Positions 16,581 through 25,200 of a stretch of DNA of 64,000 nt are shown here, one piece after another. The stretch covers positions 19,106-83,105 of the forward strand of contig JBDHYF010000010.1 of assembly GCA_039811185.1 (NCBI GenBank), in the 5' to 3' direction. Source of the stretch: JAEZDR01 sp039811185. Its GTDB lineage: Bacteria; Bacteroidota; Bacteroidia; Chitinophagales; Chitinophagaceae. Position numbers and translations under genes: made by a program. Position 1 is the stretch's first letter. The number at the start of each line of letters is the position of its first letter. The notes under the pieces are model-generated. The model ran no database searches, was not told where the DNA came from, and worked only from the letters and a program-made list of their open reading frames with translations.

Positions 16581-17186
16581 TTAAAATGTGCCCTTGTAGT
16601 TATATACCTTACTTATCAAATCGTTTCTTGAATATGAAATCTTACTACCTATTTCTCTCTCGTAGGTTGGCTTATGTGTTAGATTTAAACCATCATCAAT
16701 GATTGTAGTTGTTATACTATCAATGAGTGCATCTAAATTGTCCTTGATTTCATTATATAGTGTTGGGTTAACACCTAAAAGAACATCAACAAATGATTTT
16801 CTTAAATTTGATAGTTCAGATTTCACAAAGTTTGTGAGATCAATCTTCTGCTGATCTGAAAGAGTAACAGTGGTAATCTGATTTTCTAATGTATGAAGTT
16901 GATTGTAAAAATTATTAATGTCAGGAAGATGTGGCTGAATAACAAGTTCTTTGAACCATTGAAGACGAATGTTCTGTTCCTGTAATTTCGTAGCCTCCAG
17001 TTTGTCGTCTTGTTCCTTCTGTTGCTGGGTTGCCTTGTCTCTTTTATCCTTGTTTTTCTGGTATACAAAAACATAGTAAGCTAATCCGAAGCTGGTTGCA
17101 GCAATGACAATATTAGCAATGCTGGAAACATCGGTTAACGTCGTATCGTTTGTAATGTAAGTACTATCAGAAAAGAGAAGGATCAT
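16581..17186 (-). CDS. Membrane-anchored helical protein of the STAS/GHKL island
   Basis: 201 residues. One membrane helix (about residues 22-42, ANIVIAATSFGLAYYVFVYQ) follows a short N-terminus, then a strongly basic/acidic coiled coil (KNKDKRDKATQQQKEQDDKLEA), then a predominantly helical soluble domain to the end. No enzymatic motif is seen and I do not recognise the family. Its ATG shares one base with the stop codon of the DUF4325-like gene (TAATG), implying translational coupling. It is the last gene of the three-gene unit and is AT-rich like its partners. Topology suggests a membrane tether or sensor-effector; this is inference. Confidence 0.65.
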   Translation of the reverse strand: MILLFSDSTYITNDTTLTDVSSIANIVIAATSFGLAYYVFVYQKNKDKRDKATQQQKEQDDKLEATKLQEQNIRLQWFKELVIQPHLPDINNFYNQLHTLENQITTVTLSDQQKIDLTNFVKSELSNLRKSFVDVLLGVNPTLYNEIKDNLDALIDSITTTIIDDGLNLTHKPTYEREIGSKISYSRNDLISKVYNYKGTF

Positions 17187-17521
17187 TAATGTACAAGGGC
17201 TGTTTCTTCGCGTAATATACGTTCAACAGCTTCCTGTAAATCATTGTCGATTTTGTAACGACCGTTATTCTCAAATTCAAACTTCGTAAAGAAAGCTTCC
17301 GGTTGTAATTTGTTTACCACATTATATAAAAACTCTTCAAGGAAAGAAGGGTTGATAGAACCAATATCTTCTGGTATTTTAATGATCACTTTGTCGCTTT
17401 CGGCTTCAAGCTGATCAATTTTTGATGCATTACGCACATTAATACCCCTATCTCTACCTGTAAAAACCCTGCTCCTTGGAGTACGATAGTCTTGGAGATT
17501 TATGGTTTTAATGTTGCTCAT
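17186..17521 (-). CDS. STAS-like (DUF4325) protein
   Basis: A 111-residue soluble protein from ATG 17521 (MSNIKTINLQDYRTPRS). The core (SDKVIIKIPEDIGSINPSFLEEFLYNVV) matches the STAS-like layout of a beta-strand, an 'is.sF..el' helix start and further alternating strands and helices, as in DUF4325, a family often found beside GHKL ATPases. No phosphorylatable Ser/Asp can be assigned with certainty, though Ser residues stand at the start of the helix (SINPSF). A longer reading from 17608 would run deep into the ATPase gene and is unlikely. It overlaps that gene by 14 nt and the next by 1 nt. Confidence 0.7.
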   Translation of the reverse strand: MSNIKTINLQDYRTPRSRVFTGRDRGINVRNASKIDQLEAESDKVIIKIPEDIGSINPSFLEEFLYNVVNKLQPEAFFTKFEFENNGRYKIDNDLQEAVERILREETALVH

Positions 17522-18941
17522 TGTCAGGTATTTCTGTATTATTTTCTTTGATACATATCCTTGCAGAAATAATCGTGCCCGGAAAGTATGTATCTGCGAA
17601 GGTAACATAATTTTTGTCTGGTTTTTCCTTAATTTCTCCTGTAGTATTGAATGTCATCATCTTATACTTCTTTTGACCCTTACCTTTAACAACCTCTTTT
17701 GTTCTGTATGTACCGTCAAAAGTTATTCTGGTATTACCAGAAACGAGTAAAAGGTGAGACAAATTGTCCTTCTCCTGATCTCCTTTTAACGCAAAGAAAC
17801 TTTCAATGAAGCGTATGGACCCATTACCTCTTTTCCAATCTGCTTTGCTGGTTACACCCTCTTGCAATGAGTATAAACTCCACAAAGTTTCCTCTTCAAA
17901 TTCTGCTTTCCTGAAAAGGTTTTTGTTTGTATAGTCGCTCGATAAGTCTTTCATCTGCTGCACAACTTCTTGGTTAGGGCAAGATGGATCACTGAACTTC
18001 TCGTATATCGTTTGACCGAAATTCAATATTACCAGGTTGAATATCCCTACATGCTCGCCCTTGTCGGTACTGTCCTGAAAGTAACCAATGGAATAACGCA
18101 TACGACCCGTTGAATGTTCCTCTGCATTTATAAGAACTTCACCGATTACTTTAAATAAATTATCCTCTGCTTCGGGAGTAAGTGTTTTATTCATTTTCTT
18201 CATCGACGTTAGAACATAATCTACCATGTTTGTTATGTCAACTTCCCTAATTGCTGAAGCATGTGGGTGTGTGCTGTCAGCGATGCAAAGCCGATATGGA
18301 ATAATGTCCGGGAACTTTATTGAGATACCCGAAACTGTTGAATACGCCCCAATTGAAAATAATATTTTTCTGATGTGAGGTTCAGAGTAGTTAATAGGAA
18401 TGATCTCATCAACTTTAACATGATGCCCTCTTGTCCGACAACTTTTGTAATACTGTATAAACTCTCTTAAAAGAATGTCCATACACACAGATGCATCAAC
18501 ATCTATACGTTTGCATTTGGAGTAATCGAATGTGATCTTTCCGGCTGTTTGATTATAGAGAACATTTAAAAGTCGTTTTAAAAAGGCGTAACTCTTATGA
18601 TAGTCTTCAGTTAAAGAAAAAATTTCAGGTATCTCAAAATACCCGTCTTCCTTTTTCGGAGCTGCTGCCTGACCGAAAGAATTTTGTTTAGAACATAAAT
18701 ATTGAATTGTGCTGCTATGTTCTGGCTTTGGGGGAAGGGACTTTATATACCGTTGTCGACCGTAGTATGGTTTTATAAATTCAAGTTTATTCTCAATACA
18801 TTTTTTTCTTACATCATCCACATACTTCAACCAACCAGTTCTAATCTGATGCTTTTTATTTTTACGCCTTATGTTTTTTTTGAATTTTAGAATAGCGAGC
18901 TGCGACCAGTATTGTTGTTTTTGCCGACGTTTTTTCTTCAT
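17508..18941 (-). CDS. STAS-like domain plus GHKL (histidine kinase-like) ATPase
   Basis: 477 residues. A very basic N-terminus (MKKKRRQKQQYW, KKNIRRKNKKHQ) precedes a STAS-like region (about 133-200; ITFDYSKCKRIDVDASVCMDILLRE) and a GHKL ATPase domain whose N-box is GEVLINAEEHS (Glu268, Asn272, His276) with a later Gly-rich RGNGSIRFIE (about 371-380). No DHp dimerisation helix, phospho-acceptor His or receiver is seen, so it is not an ordinary sensor kinase. The layout recalls anti-sigma/anti-anti-sigma switches (SpoIIAB/SpoIIAA logic) in one polypeptide. First gene of the island. Cellular role unknown. Confidence 0.72.
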   Translation of the reverse strand: MKKKRRQKQQYWSQLAILKFKKNIRRKNKKHQIRTGWLKYVDDVRKKCIENKLEFIKPYYGRQRYIKSLPPKPEHSSTIQYLCSKQNSFGQAAAPKKEDGYFEIPEIFSLTEDYHKSYAFLKRLLNVLYNQTAGKITFDYSKCKRIDVDASVCMDILLREFIQYYKSCRTRGHHVKVDEIIPINYSEPHIRKILFSIGAYSTVSGISIKFPDIIPYRLCIADSTHPHASAIREVDITNMVDYVLTSMKKMNKTLTPEAEDNLFKVIGEVLINAEEHSTGRMRYSIGYFQDSTDKGEHVGIFNLVILNFGQTIYEKFSDPSCPNQEVVQQMKDLSSDYTNKNLFRKAEFEEETLWSLYSLQEGVTSKADWKRGNGSIRFIESFFALKGDQEKDNLSHLLLVSGNTRITFDGTYRTKEVVKGKGQKKYKMMTFNTTGEIKEKPDKNYVTFADTYFPGTIISARICIKENNTEIPDNEQH

Positions 18942-19040
18942 AGCGGTACTAAAATGAGTTGACAGACTTTTAAATAGGATCGGTTTTCTTTTTGTAGTCG
19001 GTTGTTGAAAATGTACGCATAGTGTTTCTATTGGTGATAA

Positions 19041-19099
19041 CGGCTTGCGGATTGCATTATTTTGTCAGCTCACTTCAATTGCAATCCGTTCGTAAGCCG
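19041..19099. repeat. Imperfect inverted repeat at the island edge
   Basis: CGGCTT (19041-19046) plus GGATTGCA (19049-19056) are mirrored by TGCAATCC (19080-19087) plus AAGCCG (19094-19099) around a 23-nt loop. It lies between the ATPase gene start and the thyA stop. It could be a recombination-site-like or element-end sequence, or serve thyA transcription as a weak terminator. Confidence 0.5.
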
Positions 19100-19173
19100 A
19101 ACTACAACATCGGAGGCTGATGTACGCACAGGCACCTGCACAAACCTTCTGCAACCAACTCGCTAAAACTCCC

Positions 19174-19968
19174 TTAAACCGCTACTGCGCCCTTAATTGC
19201 CGGATGAAACTGATATCCCGTCAACTCAAAATCTTCATATCGGAAATTGAAAATATCGTCAACCGATTTATTCAATTTCATTTCAGGAAGCGCATAAGGC
19301 ATACGGCTTAACTGCAGCCGCGCCTGCTCCAGATGATTGTTGTATAAATGCACATCGCCAAAACTGTGAATGAATTCACCCGGCTGTAAGCCACATACCT
19401 GCGCCATCATCATCGTAAGCAAGGCATAAGAGGCAATGTTAAAAGGCACGCCTAAAAAAGCGTCGGCACTGCGCTGATACAACTGACAGCTTAGCCTTCC
19501 CTCACTAACATAAAACTGAAATAAAGCATGGCAGGGCATCAGCGCCATCTCTTTTAATTCGCCCACATTCCAGGCACTTACAATGAGCCGCCTACTGTCG
19601 GGATTTGTTTTTATCTCCTGCACCACATCCGCTATCTGATCGGCAACACCGCCATCCGACAAAGGCCAGCTCCTCCACTGCTTTCCGTACACCGGACCCA
19701 AATTACCATCGGCATCGGCCCATTCGTTCCAGATGGTTACGCCATTGTCGTTAAGGTATTTAATGTTGGTATCGCCTTTTAAAAACCAAAGCAGTTCGTG
19801 AATAATGCTTTTTACGTGCAGCTTTTTTGTAGTTACGAGTGGAAAGCCCTCCTGCAAATGAAAGCGCATCTGATACCCGAAACAGCTTAAAGTGCCCGTG
19901 CCCGTGCGGTCGTTTTTTTGTGTTCCGTTATCTAAAATATGTTGTAACAACCGGAGATACTGCTGCAT
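19174..19968 (-). CDS. thyA: Thymidylate synthase
   Basis: Makes dTMP from dUMP with methylenetetrahydrofolate. The 264-residue protein has NDRTGTGTLSCFG near 19-31, the folate region GPVYGKQWRSWP, the catalytic Cys in LMPCHALFQFYV near 146 and dUMP-binding QRSADAFLGVPFNIASYALL. Full family length. It begins 4 nt after the proline dehydrogenase stop on the same strand, so the two are co-transcribed. Confidence 0.96.
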   Translation of the reverse strand: MQQYLRLLQHILDNGTQKNDRTGTGTLSCFGYQMRFHLQEGFPLVTTKKLHVKSIIHELLWFLKGDTNIKYLNDNGVTIWNEWADADGNLGPVYGKQWRSWPLSDGGVADQIADVVQEIKTNPDSRRLIVSAWNVGELKEMALMPCHALFQFYVSEGRLSCQLYQRSADAFLGVPFNIASYALLTMMMAQVCGLQPGEFIHSFGDVHLYNNHLEQARLQLSRMPYALPEMKLNKSVDDIFNFRYEDFELTGYQFHPAIKGAVAV

Positions 19969-19972
19969 GCTT

Positions 19973-21172
19973 CTAAATTTTTTCGCCGTCTAATTTTCTG
20001 CGGATCAATTCTTTTTTTATCAGCAGATATTCGCGGCCCGACTGCCCTTTTACACTGCTGTTTTCCTGCGCCCTCCGCATCAGATAAGGAATTACATCGC
20101 GAATAGGCCCAAAAGGCACATATTTGCTAACCGACGCGCCTGCCTTTGCAAGGTTAAACGTAATATGATCGCTCATGCCGAGCAACTGCGAAAAATGAAG
20201 ATGCTTATGGTTAAGCGGAAGCCCTTTTTCTTCCATCAGCCGCACTGCATATAAATTGCTTTCTTCGTTATGAGAAGCCAGTATGCACGACACTTCCGCA
20301 ATATTGTCGATGCAGAATTTCACAGCCTCATTAAAGTCCTTGTCGGTGGCTTCCTTGTTTGGGTTAATCGGCGAAGCATACCCCTTTATTTCTGCGCGCT
20401 CCCTTTCTTTTTCCATATAAGCGCCCCGCACCAGTTTCATACCCAGCTTAAAATTATTTTCTTTGGCCAGGCGGAGCGACAAGCGCAGAAAATCCAGCCG
20501 GTCGTGTCGGTAAAGTTGTACCGTATTGTACACAATCACTTTTTCTTTATTAAACGCCTGCATCAGTTCCATGCACAGCCGGTCAATCGGGTCTTGTATC
20601 CAGCTTTCTTCCGCATCAATTAAAACACCCACGCCGCTCTCGGCGGCTACAGTGCAAATTTCATACATGCGCTCCCTTACTTTGTTCCACTCTTCCGTTT
20701 CCGCTTCGTGGTCGTGTACGCCGCTGCGCAGGCGCGGTGCATCGTTAATGGTGTTCAGTAGTTTTTTACGCGCCAGGCCCGTAAGTTTTATACTCATAAA
20801 AGGAACGTTGGACTGCTGCGCCGCATATTCAATTACTTTAATAAAAACCCGAGTGGCCTTATTAAAGTTGGCTTCTCCCTCTTTTCCTTCCACGCCATAA
20901 TCTAAAATTACCTGCACATTAAAGTTGCTCAATTTATTGCAGGTGGCTTTTGTTTCTTCAAGCGATTCGCCGCCTACAAACTGCTTAAAAATGGTTTTTC
21001 TTATCAGGCCGTCAATGGGCATGCCCGTCTTCATTAAAAAAGGCGTAAACCTTACACCCATCTGCACCAGCCACGGATTGTTCATGGTTTCAAACAGCCA
21101 TTTTGCATTCTTCAGTTCTTTATCGGTTTTATAGGCAAAGGCAACTTTTGTGTCGTTGAAATTTATGTTCAT
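19973..21172 (-). CDS. Proline dehydrogenase
   Basis: FAD-dependent oxidation of proline to pyrroline-5-carboxylate. The 399-residue monofunctional (no P5C dehydrogenase domain) protein carries the barrel landmarks VQVILDYGVEGKEG, FMSIKLTGLA, GVLIDAEESWIQ, LGMKLVRGAYMEKER, CILASHNEES, HLHFSQLLGMSDHITF, and the substrate-binding YLMRRAQENSS near 375-385. The first proDH genes of Bacteroidota have this length. It is upstream of thyA (4 nt) and divergent from the thioesterase gene. Confidence 0.93.
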   Translation of the reverse strand: MNINFNDTKVAFAYKTDKELKNAKWLFETMNNPWLVQMGVRFTPFLMKTGMPIDGLIRKTIFKQFVGGESLEETKATCNKLSNFNVQVILDYGVEGKEGEANFNKATRVFIKVIEYAAQQSNVPFMSIKLTGLARKKLLNTINDAPRLRSGVHDHEAETEEWNKVRERMYEICTVAAESGVGVLIDAEESWIQDPIDRLCMELMQAFNKEKVIVYNTVQLYRHDRLDFLRLSLRLAKENNFKLGMKLVRGAYMEKERERAEIKGYASPINPNKEATDKDFNEAVKFCIDNIAEVSCILASHNEESNLYAVRLMEEKGLPLNHKHLHFSQLLGMSDHITFNLAKAGASVSKYVPFGPIRDVIPYLMRRAQENSSVKGQSGREYLLIKKELIRRKLDGEKI

Positions 21173-21247
21173 AATAAAAGCCGGTTAATGTTGCGAATAT
21201 CGGAACAAGCCCACTCATTTTAAAAAGTTGGTGCAAGATTTTAAAAA

Positions 21248-21275
21248 TTGATGCATGGCCGAAAACCTATTTTTG
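21248..21275 (+). promoter_or_regulatory. Candidate thioesterase promoter
   Basis: TTG (21248-21250), a 17-nt spacer, then TATTTTTG (21268-21275), an exact TAnnTTTG. The expected transcription start is near 21281, just ahead of the ATG at 21290. This argues against the in-frame upstream starts at 21248-21254. Confidence 0.55.
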
Positions 21276-21289
21276 CCAAAATTTTTCAG

Positions 21290-21802
21290 ATGGAACCGAA
21301 GAAGGCCGAATCCAGCAAAACCGTAATGAACGAAATTGTGCTCCCCAACGATACCAATACGTTCGGAAATTTAATGGGCGGCAGACTCATGTACTGGATG
21401 GATATTGCTGCGGCTATTTCAGCCGGCCGCCATTGCAGCGCACCGGTAATGACGGTGAGTGTAGATAACATCAGCTTTAAAAACCCCATCAAAATTGGGA
21501 ATGTGGTGCGTATAGAAGCCGTGGTAACGCGTGCGTTTACCACCAGTATGGAAGTGCATTTAAAAGTTTGGGGCGAGGATAATTTACACCAGTATCGCTA
21601 CGAAAGCAACGAAGCCTATTTTACGTTTGTGGCTATCGATCCCAATGGAAAGCCGCGCGCCGTTCCCGAGCTGATTCCCGAAACGGAACGGGAACATCAA
21701 CTGTTCGAAGGGGCTTTAAGAAGGCGTCAACTGCGGCTGATACTCGGCGGAAAAATGAAGCCCGACGATGCAAGTGAGTTGAAAGCGCTGTTTGTGCATT
21801 GA
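21290..21802 (+). CDS. Acyl-CoA thioesterase, hotdog fold
   Basis: Hydrolyses acyl-CoA to free fatty acid and CoA. The 170-residue protein starts MEPKKAESSKTVMNEIVLP and contains the hotdog hallmark NTFGNLMGGRLMYWMDIAA, with the catalytic Asp in the helix, then VDNISFKNPIKIGNVVRIEA and VHLKVWGE. This matches the YciA/BFIT single-domain class. An upstream in-frame start would place coding sequence over the promoter, so 21290 is chosen. Substrate chain length cannot be read. Confidence 0.9.
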   Translation: MEPKKAESSKTVMNEIVLPNDTNTFGNLMGGRLMYWMDIAAAISAGRHCSAPVMTVSVDNISFKNPIKIGNVVRIEAVVTRAFTTSMEVHLKVWGEDNLHQYRYESNEAYFTFVAIDPNGKPRAVPELIPETEREHQLFEGALRRRQLRLILGGKMKPDDASELKALFVH

Positions 21803-22137
21803 TTTTTTTATGGGGGGCGGCAGCCGCACACTGTTCAGCTCCATCTGCGTCGCACCCTGCATCGCCACGCCGTTTTATCGGCGCCGGTTTCATGCGCAGG
21901 TTGCTTTGTTTTTCGGCCGCACTGTTTTGTATTTGAGAGAAGAGATGGCAACGAACCGCAGAAAAGATAAGCGCTCCCGCAAAAGCTTTTTTTCTTAACA
22001 TTTACACGCCGCTTGTGCGCCCTGCCCGAAACGATGCTCAGAACCTTAACTTTCGGACTTAACTGCTAAACATTGTTTTTCAATTCATTTGGTTGGGGTA
22101 AATGCCGAAAGGCGAAAGATTAAATTTTCCTATAAAT
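21803..22137. other. Gene-free interval upstream of the giant secreted protein gene
   Basis: About 335 bp with no supported gene. The only open frame of note (21792-21998) is short, overlaps the thioesterase end and has Cys/Arg-rich low-quality composition. A small hairpin GCCGAAAGGC lies at about 22104-22113. I see no convincing RNA gene. Confidence 0.5.
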
Positions 22138-22168
22138 AATTCGTTAAAAATTTTTTTTTTAACGAATT
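22138..22168. promoter_or_regulatory. 13-bp perfect inverted repeat upstream of the giant T9SS gene
   Basis: Arms AATTCGTTAAAAA (22138-22150) and TTTTTAACGAATT (22156-22168) around TTTTT. It lies 60 bp before the ATG and directly ahead of a -7-like TATTATTG (22173-22180, 7 of 8). A second hairpin, ATTGAG (22189-22194) with CTCAAT (22203-22208), follows in the leader. It could be an operator or a leader hairpin. Confidence 0.5.
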
Positions 22169-22227
22169 GCCCGTATTATTGATGCAGAATTGAGTTTATC
22201 AGCTCAATCTACCATCAATCAAACGTT

Positions 22228-25200
22228 ATGAAAAAAATCTTCTTACTGCTTTGTCTTTCGGCAATTGTGGCCTCTTTACATGCACAAGTTACGGTTGCCG
22301 GAGCCACCGGCGGCAGCGGCAGCTATACCACGCTAAGCGATGCATTTTCCGGTATCTCCGCGTCGGCCGGCGATAACATCACCATTACCATTAGCGGTAA
22401 CACTACCGAACCTGCTACAGGCGCTACACTCAACGCAGGCGCATGGGCTACACTCACCATTGCGCCCTCCGGCGGACCATGGACGATTTCAGGAGCCGCA
22501 ACAGCCGGCAATCCGCTTATCAATTTTAATGGAGCAGATAATGTTACCGTAAACGGTGGCGGAAATTTAATTTTTTCAAACACCACGGTGTCGGCAACAA
22601 CCGGCACCTCTACGTTAAAATTGGTGGCCGATGCCACCAACAACACGTTTAATAATGTAACCTTTTTGGGTGCAGGAACCGGGGCTGCAGGCACAAATGC
22701 TTCCGTAGTTTGGATCAGCACCGGCACTACAACCGGAAACGATAACAACCAGTTTCAATCCTGTAAGTTTGGTCCTGTGGGCAGTTCGTTGCCCGGACAG
22801 TATATTGTTGCCAACGGCTCTACAACCTCCAAAGCCATTCAAAACAGCAATGTAATTATAAACAACTGTGAGTTTAAAGATTATTTTCTGGCTTCCGGTA
22901 CACAGGCGGCCATCTACGTATCTTCCGGTAATACAGAATGGACCATTACCAATAATAAAATTTATCAAACCGCTTCAAGGACGATTACGGCCGCTTCAAC
23001 CGTTTATGGTATTTATTGCTCTAATACCGGAGCTACGGCAACGGGTGAATCTTTTTTCATTTCAAACAATACCATCGGCTTTGCAAACAATGCAGGCACA
23101 GGAACCACTATTTATAATGCGGGTAGTACCGGAGGTGGTTTTACAGGAATTTCCTTTAATGCCTCAAGTTCGGTTGCGAGTACGCACAACATCAACAATA
23201 ACATTATTTCAAATATCGAGTGGACGTCTTCATCAAGTTCTGCCTTTAACGGTATAAGTTCTACCTCCGTTGCCTCTTCTACAAGCGGTTTTATTTTAAA
23301 CCAAAATGCCAATCAAATCAAAAACATTAACTGGATAAATGCCTCCGGGCAAATCACGTGTATCAACTCAGGTTACTCTCCCGCTACCAGTGTCAGCAAT
23401 AATGTAATTGATAATATTACCAGGTCGGGTTCGGGCATTTTTTATGGGATACAGTATACGGGCAATACCTCCAGCTCCCATACCTTTCATAATAATACCA
23501 TCAGCAATTTAAATTTTAACCACGTCACCGGCACTTCTGCTTTTTACGGCATTTATTCAGCAAGTGCCCCCGCTGTTGAAATTTTTACCAGTAACACCAT
23601 CAGCGGGCTAATCTCAATGAGTACAGGAAGTCAAAATATTTATGGTATTTATAATTTAACAGCAACCACCGGCAATAAAACCTGTAAAAATAATACAGTG
23701 AACAACTTAACGCTGCCCAGCAGCAGTGCCGGAAGTATTTACGGGTTAAGAATTGCCTATCTGGGCGCTACTAACGACGTTTCCGGTAACACGGTTTACG
23801 GATTAAGCGGTGGCGCAAACGTGTATGGTATGTTGGTTGGTTCATCCTTTGCCGCCAATGCCATAACCAATGTATATCAAAACAAAATTTACAACTTAAC
23901 CACCGATAAAAGCACAGGTAAAACTGTCGGTTTAACGGCAGGTACAGGCATTTCATCCCAAACAAATATTTACAATAACCTGATTGGAGAGTTAAATGCA
24001 CTCAGCGCCAGTGCTGCTACCGATGCGATTAGAGGAATTGAACTTACCGGAACCAGTGCTACTTCAAATTATAACCTCTACTACAACTCCATTTACCTGG
24101 ATGGGACTGCGTCTTCAGGAGCAGATTTTGCTTCCAGCGCTGTTTATCACACTTATAGTGCTACGGGCACCAGCGCTTCCCTTACCATGCAGAACAATAA
24201 TTTCATCAATAAATATCTTTCAAAGGGCGTCGGTGTTTCAGCGGTGTTTAAAAGAAGCGCCTCAACAGATTTAAACAACTATAATACGGCGTCCAACAAT
24301 AACAATTTCTACGGAACCAATATTTATCATGACGGTACCAATACCGATGCGGGTATCGCTTCATTCAAAGCAAGAGTAACCACCAGGGAGTCTTCTTCGG
24401 TGTCTGAAAATGCAACGTTTTTATCAACCGCCGGCGGCAACGCCAATTTCTTAAAGCCCAATCCGGCTGTTGGCACCCAGTTAGAAAGCGGCGGCACAAA
24501 CGTAAGTTCCATCACTACAGATTTTGCCTTAACTGTGAGGCAGGGCAATCTGGGTTACAGCGGCACAGGAACAGCGCCCGACATCGGCGCATGGGAATTT
24601 GAAGGCATTGCGGTTGATTTAACACCCCCAACCATTACGTTTACGCCCCTTCCCAACTCAACCGCCGGTGCGTCACAAACTTTAGTGGCTTCCATTACCG
24701 ATGCAAGCGGGGTACCTACCTCCGGTATTGGATTACCCGTGCTGTATTATAGCATTAATGGCGGGGCTTATACTGCGGTTACAGCGAGTTACTCAGGGGG
24801 TAGCTACAACTTTATTTTTGCACCGGCGACAGCAGGCGGCGACACGGTTAGATACTATGTGGTGGCTCAAGACATGGCGCCTGCACCGAACATCGGCTCA
24901 AACGCCAGTGCAGGCGCAAGCGGCTTTACAGCTAACCCACCTGCGGCATCAACGCCCCCATCTGCGCCGGCCTATTACCGCATATTGAAACCATTTTCGG
25001 GTACGGTAACAGTTGGCGCAACTGGCGATTATCCAACCCTTACCGCACCCGGAGGCTTGTTCGAAGCCTTGAATGCCAACTTCCTTTCAGGCAACCTGCA
25101 AGTACAAATTACTTCAGACATCACAACGGAAACGGGAGCATTTGGCTTGAACCAATGGGCGGAAAGCGGAGCAGGTGGGTATAGTTTAAAAATTTACCCT

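Noticed and set aside
17186..17608. Longer 140-residue reading of the DUF4325 gene
   Set aside because: Its first 29 residues would come entirely from another frame of the ATPase gene; the ATG at 17521 overlaps that gene by only 14 nt.
21792..21998. Open frame of 68 codons after the thioesterase gene
   Set aside because: It overlaps the thioesterase end, has odd composition and no promoter or recognisable domain.
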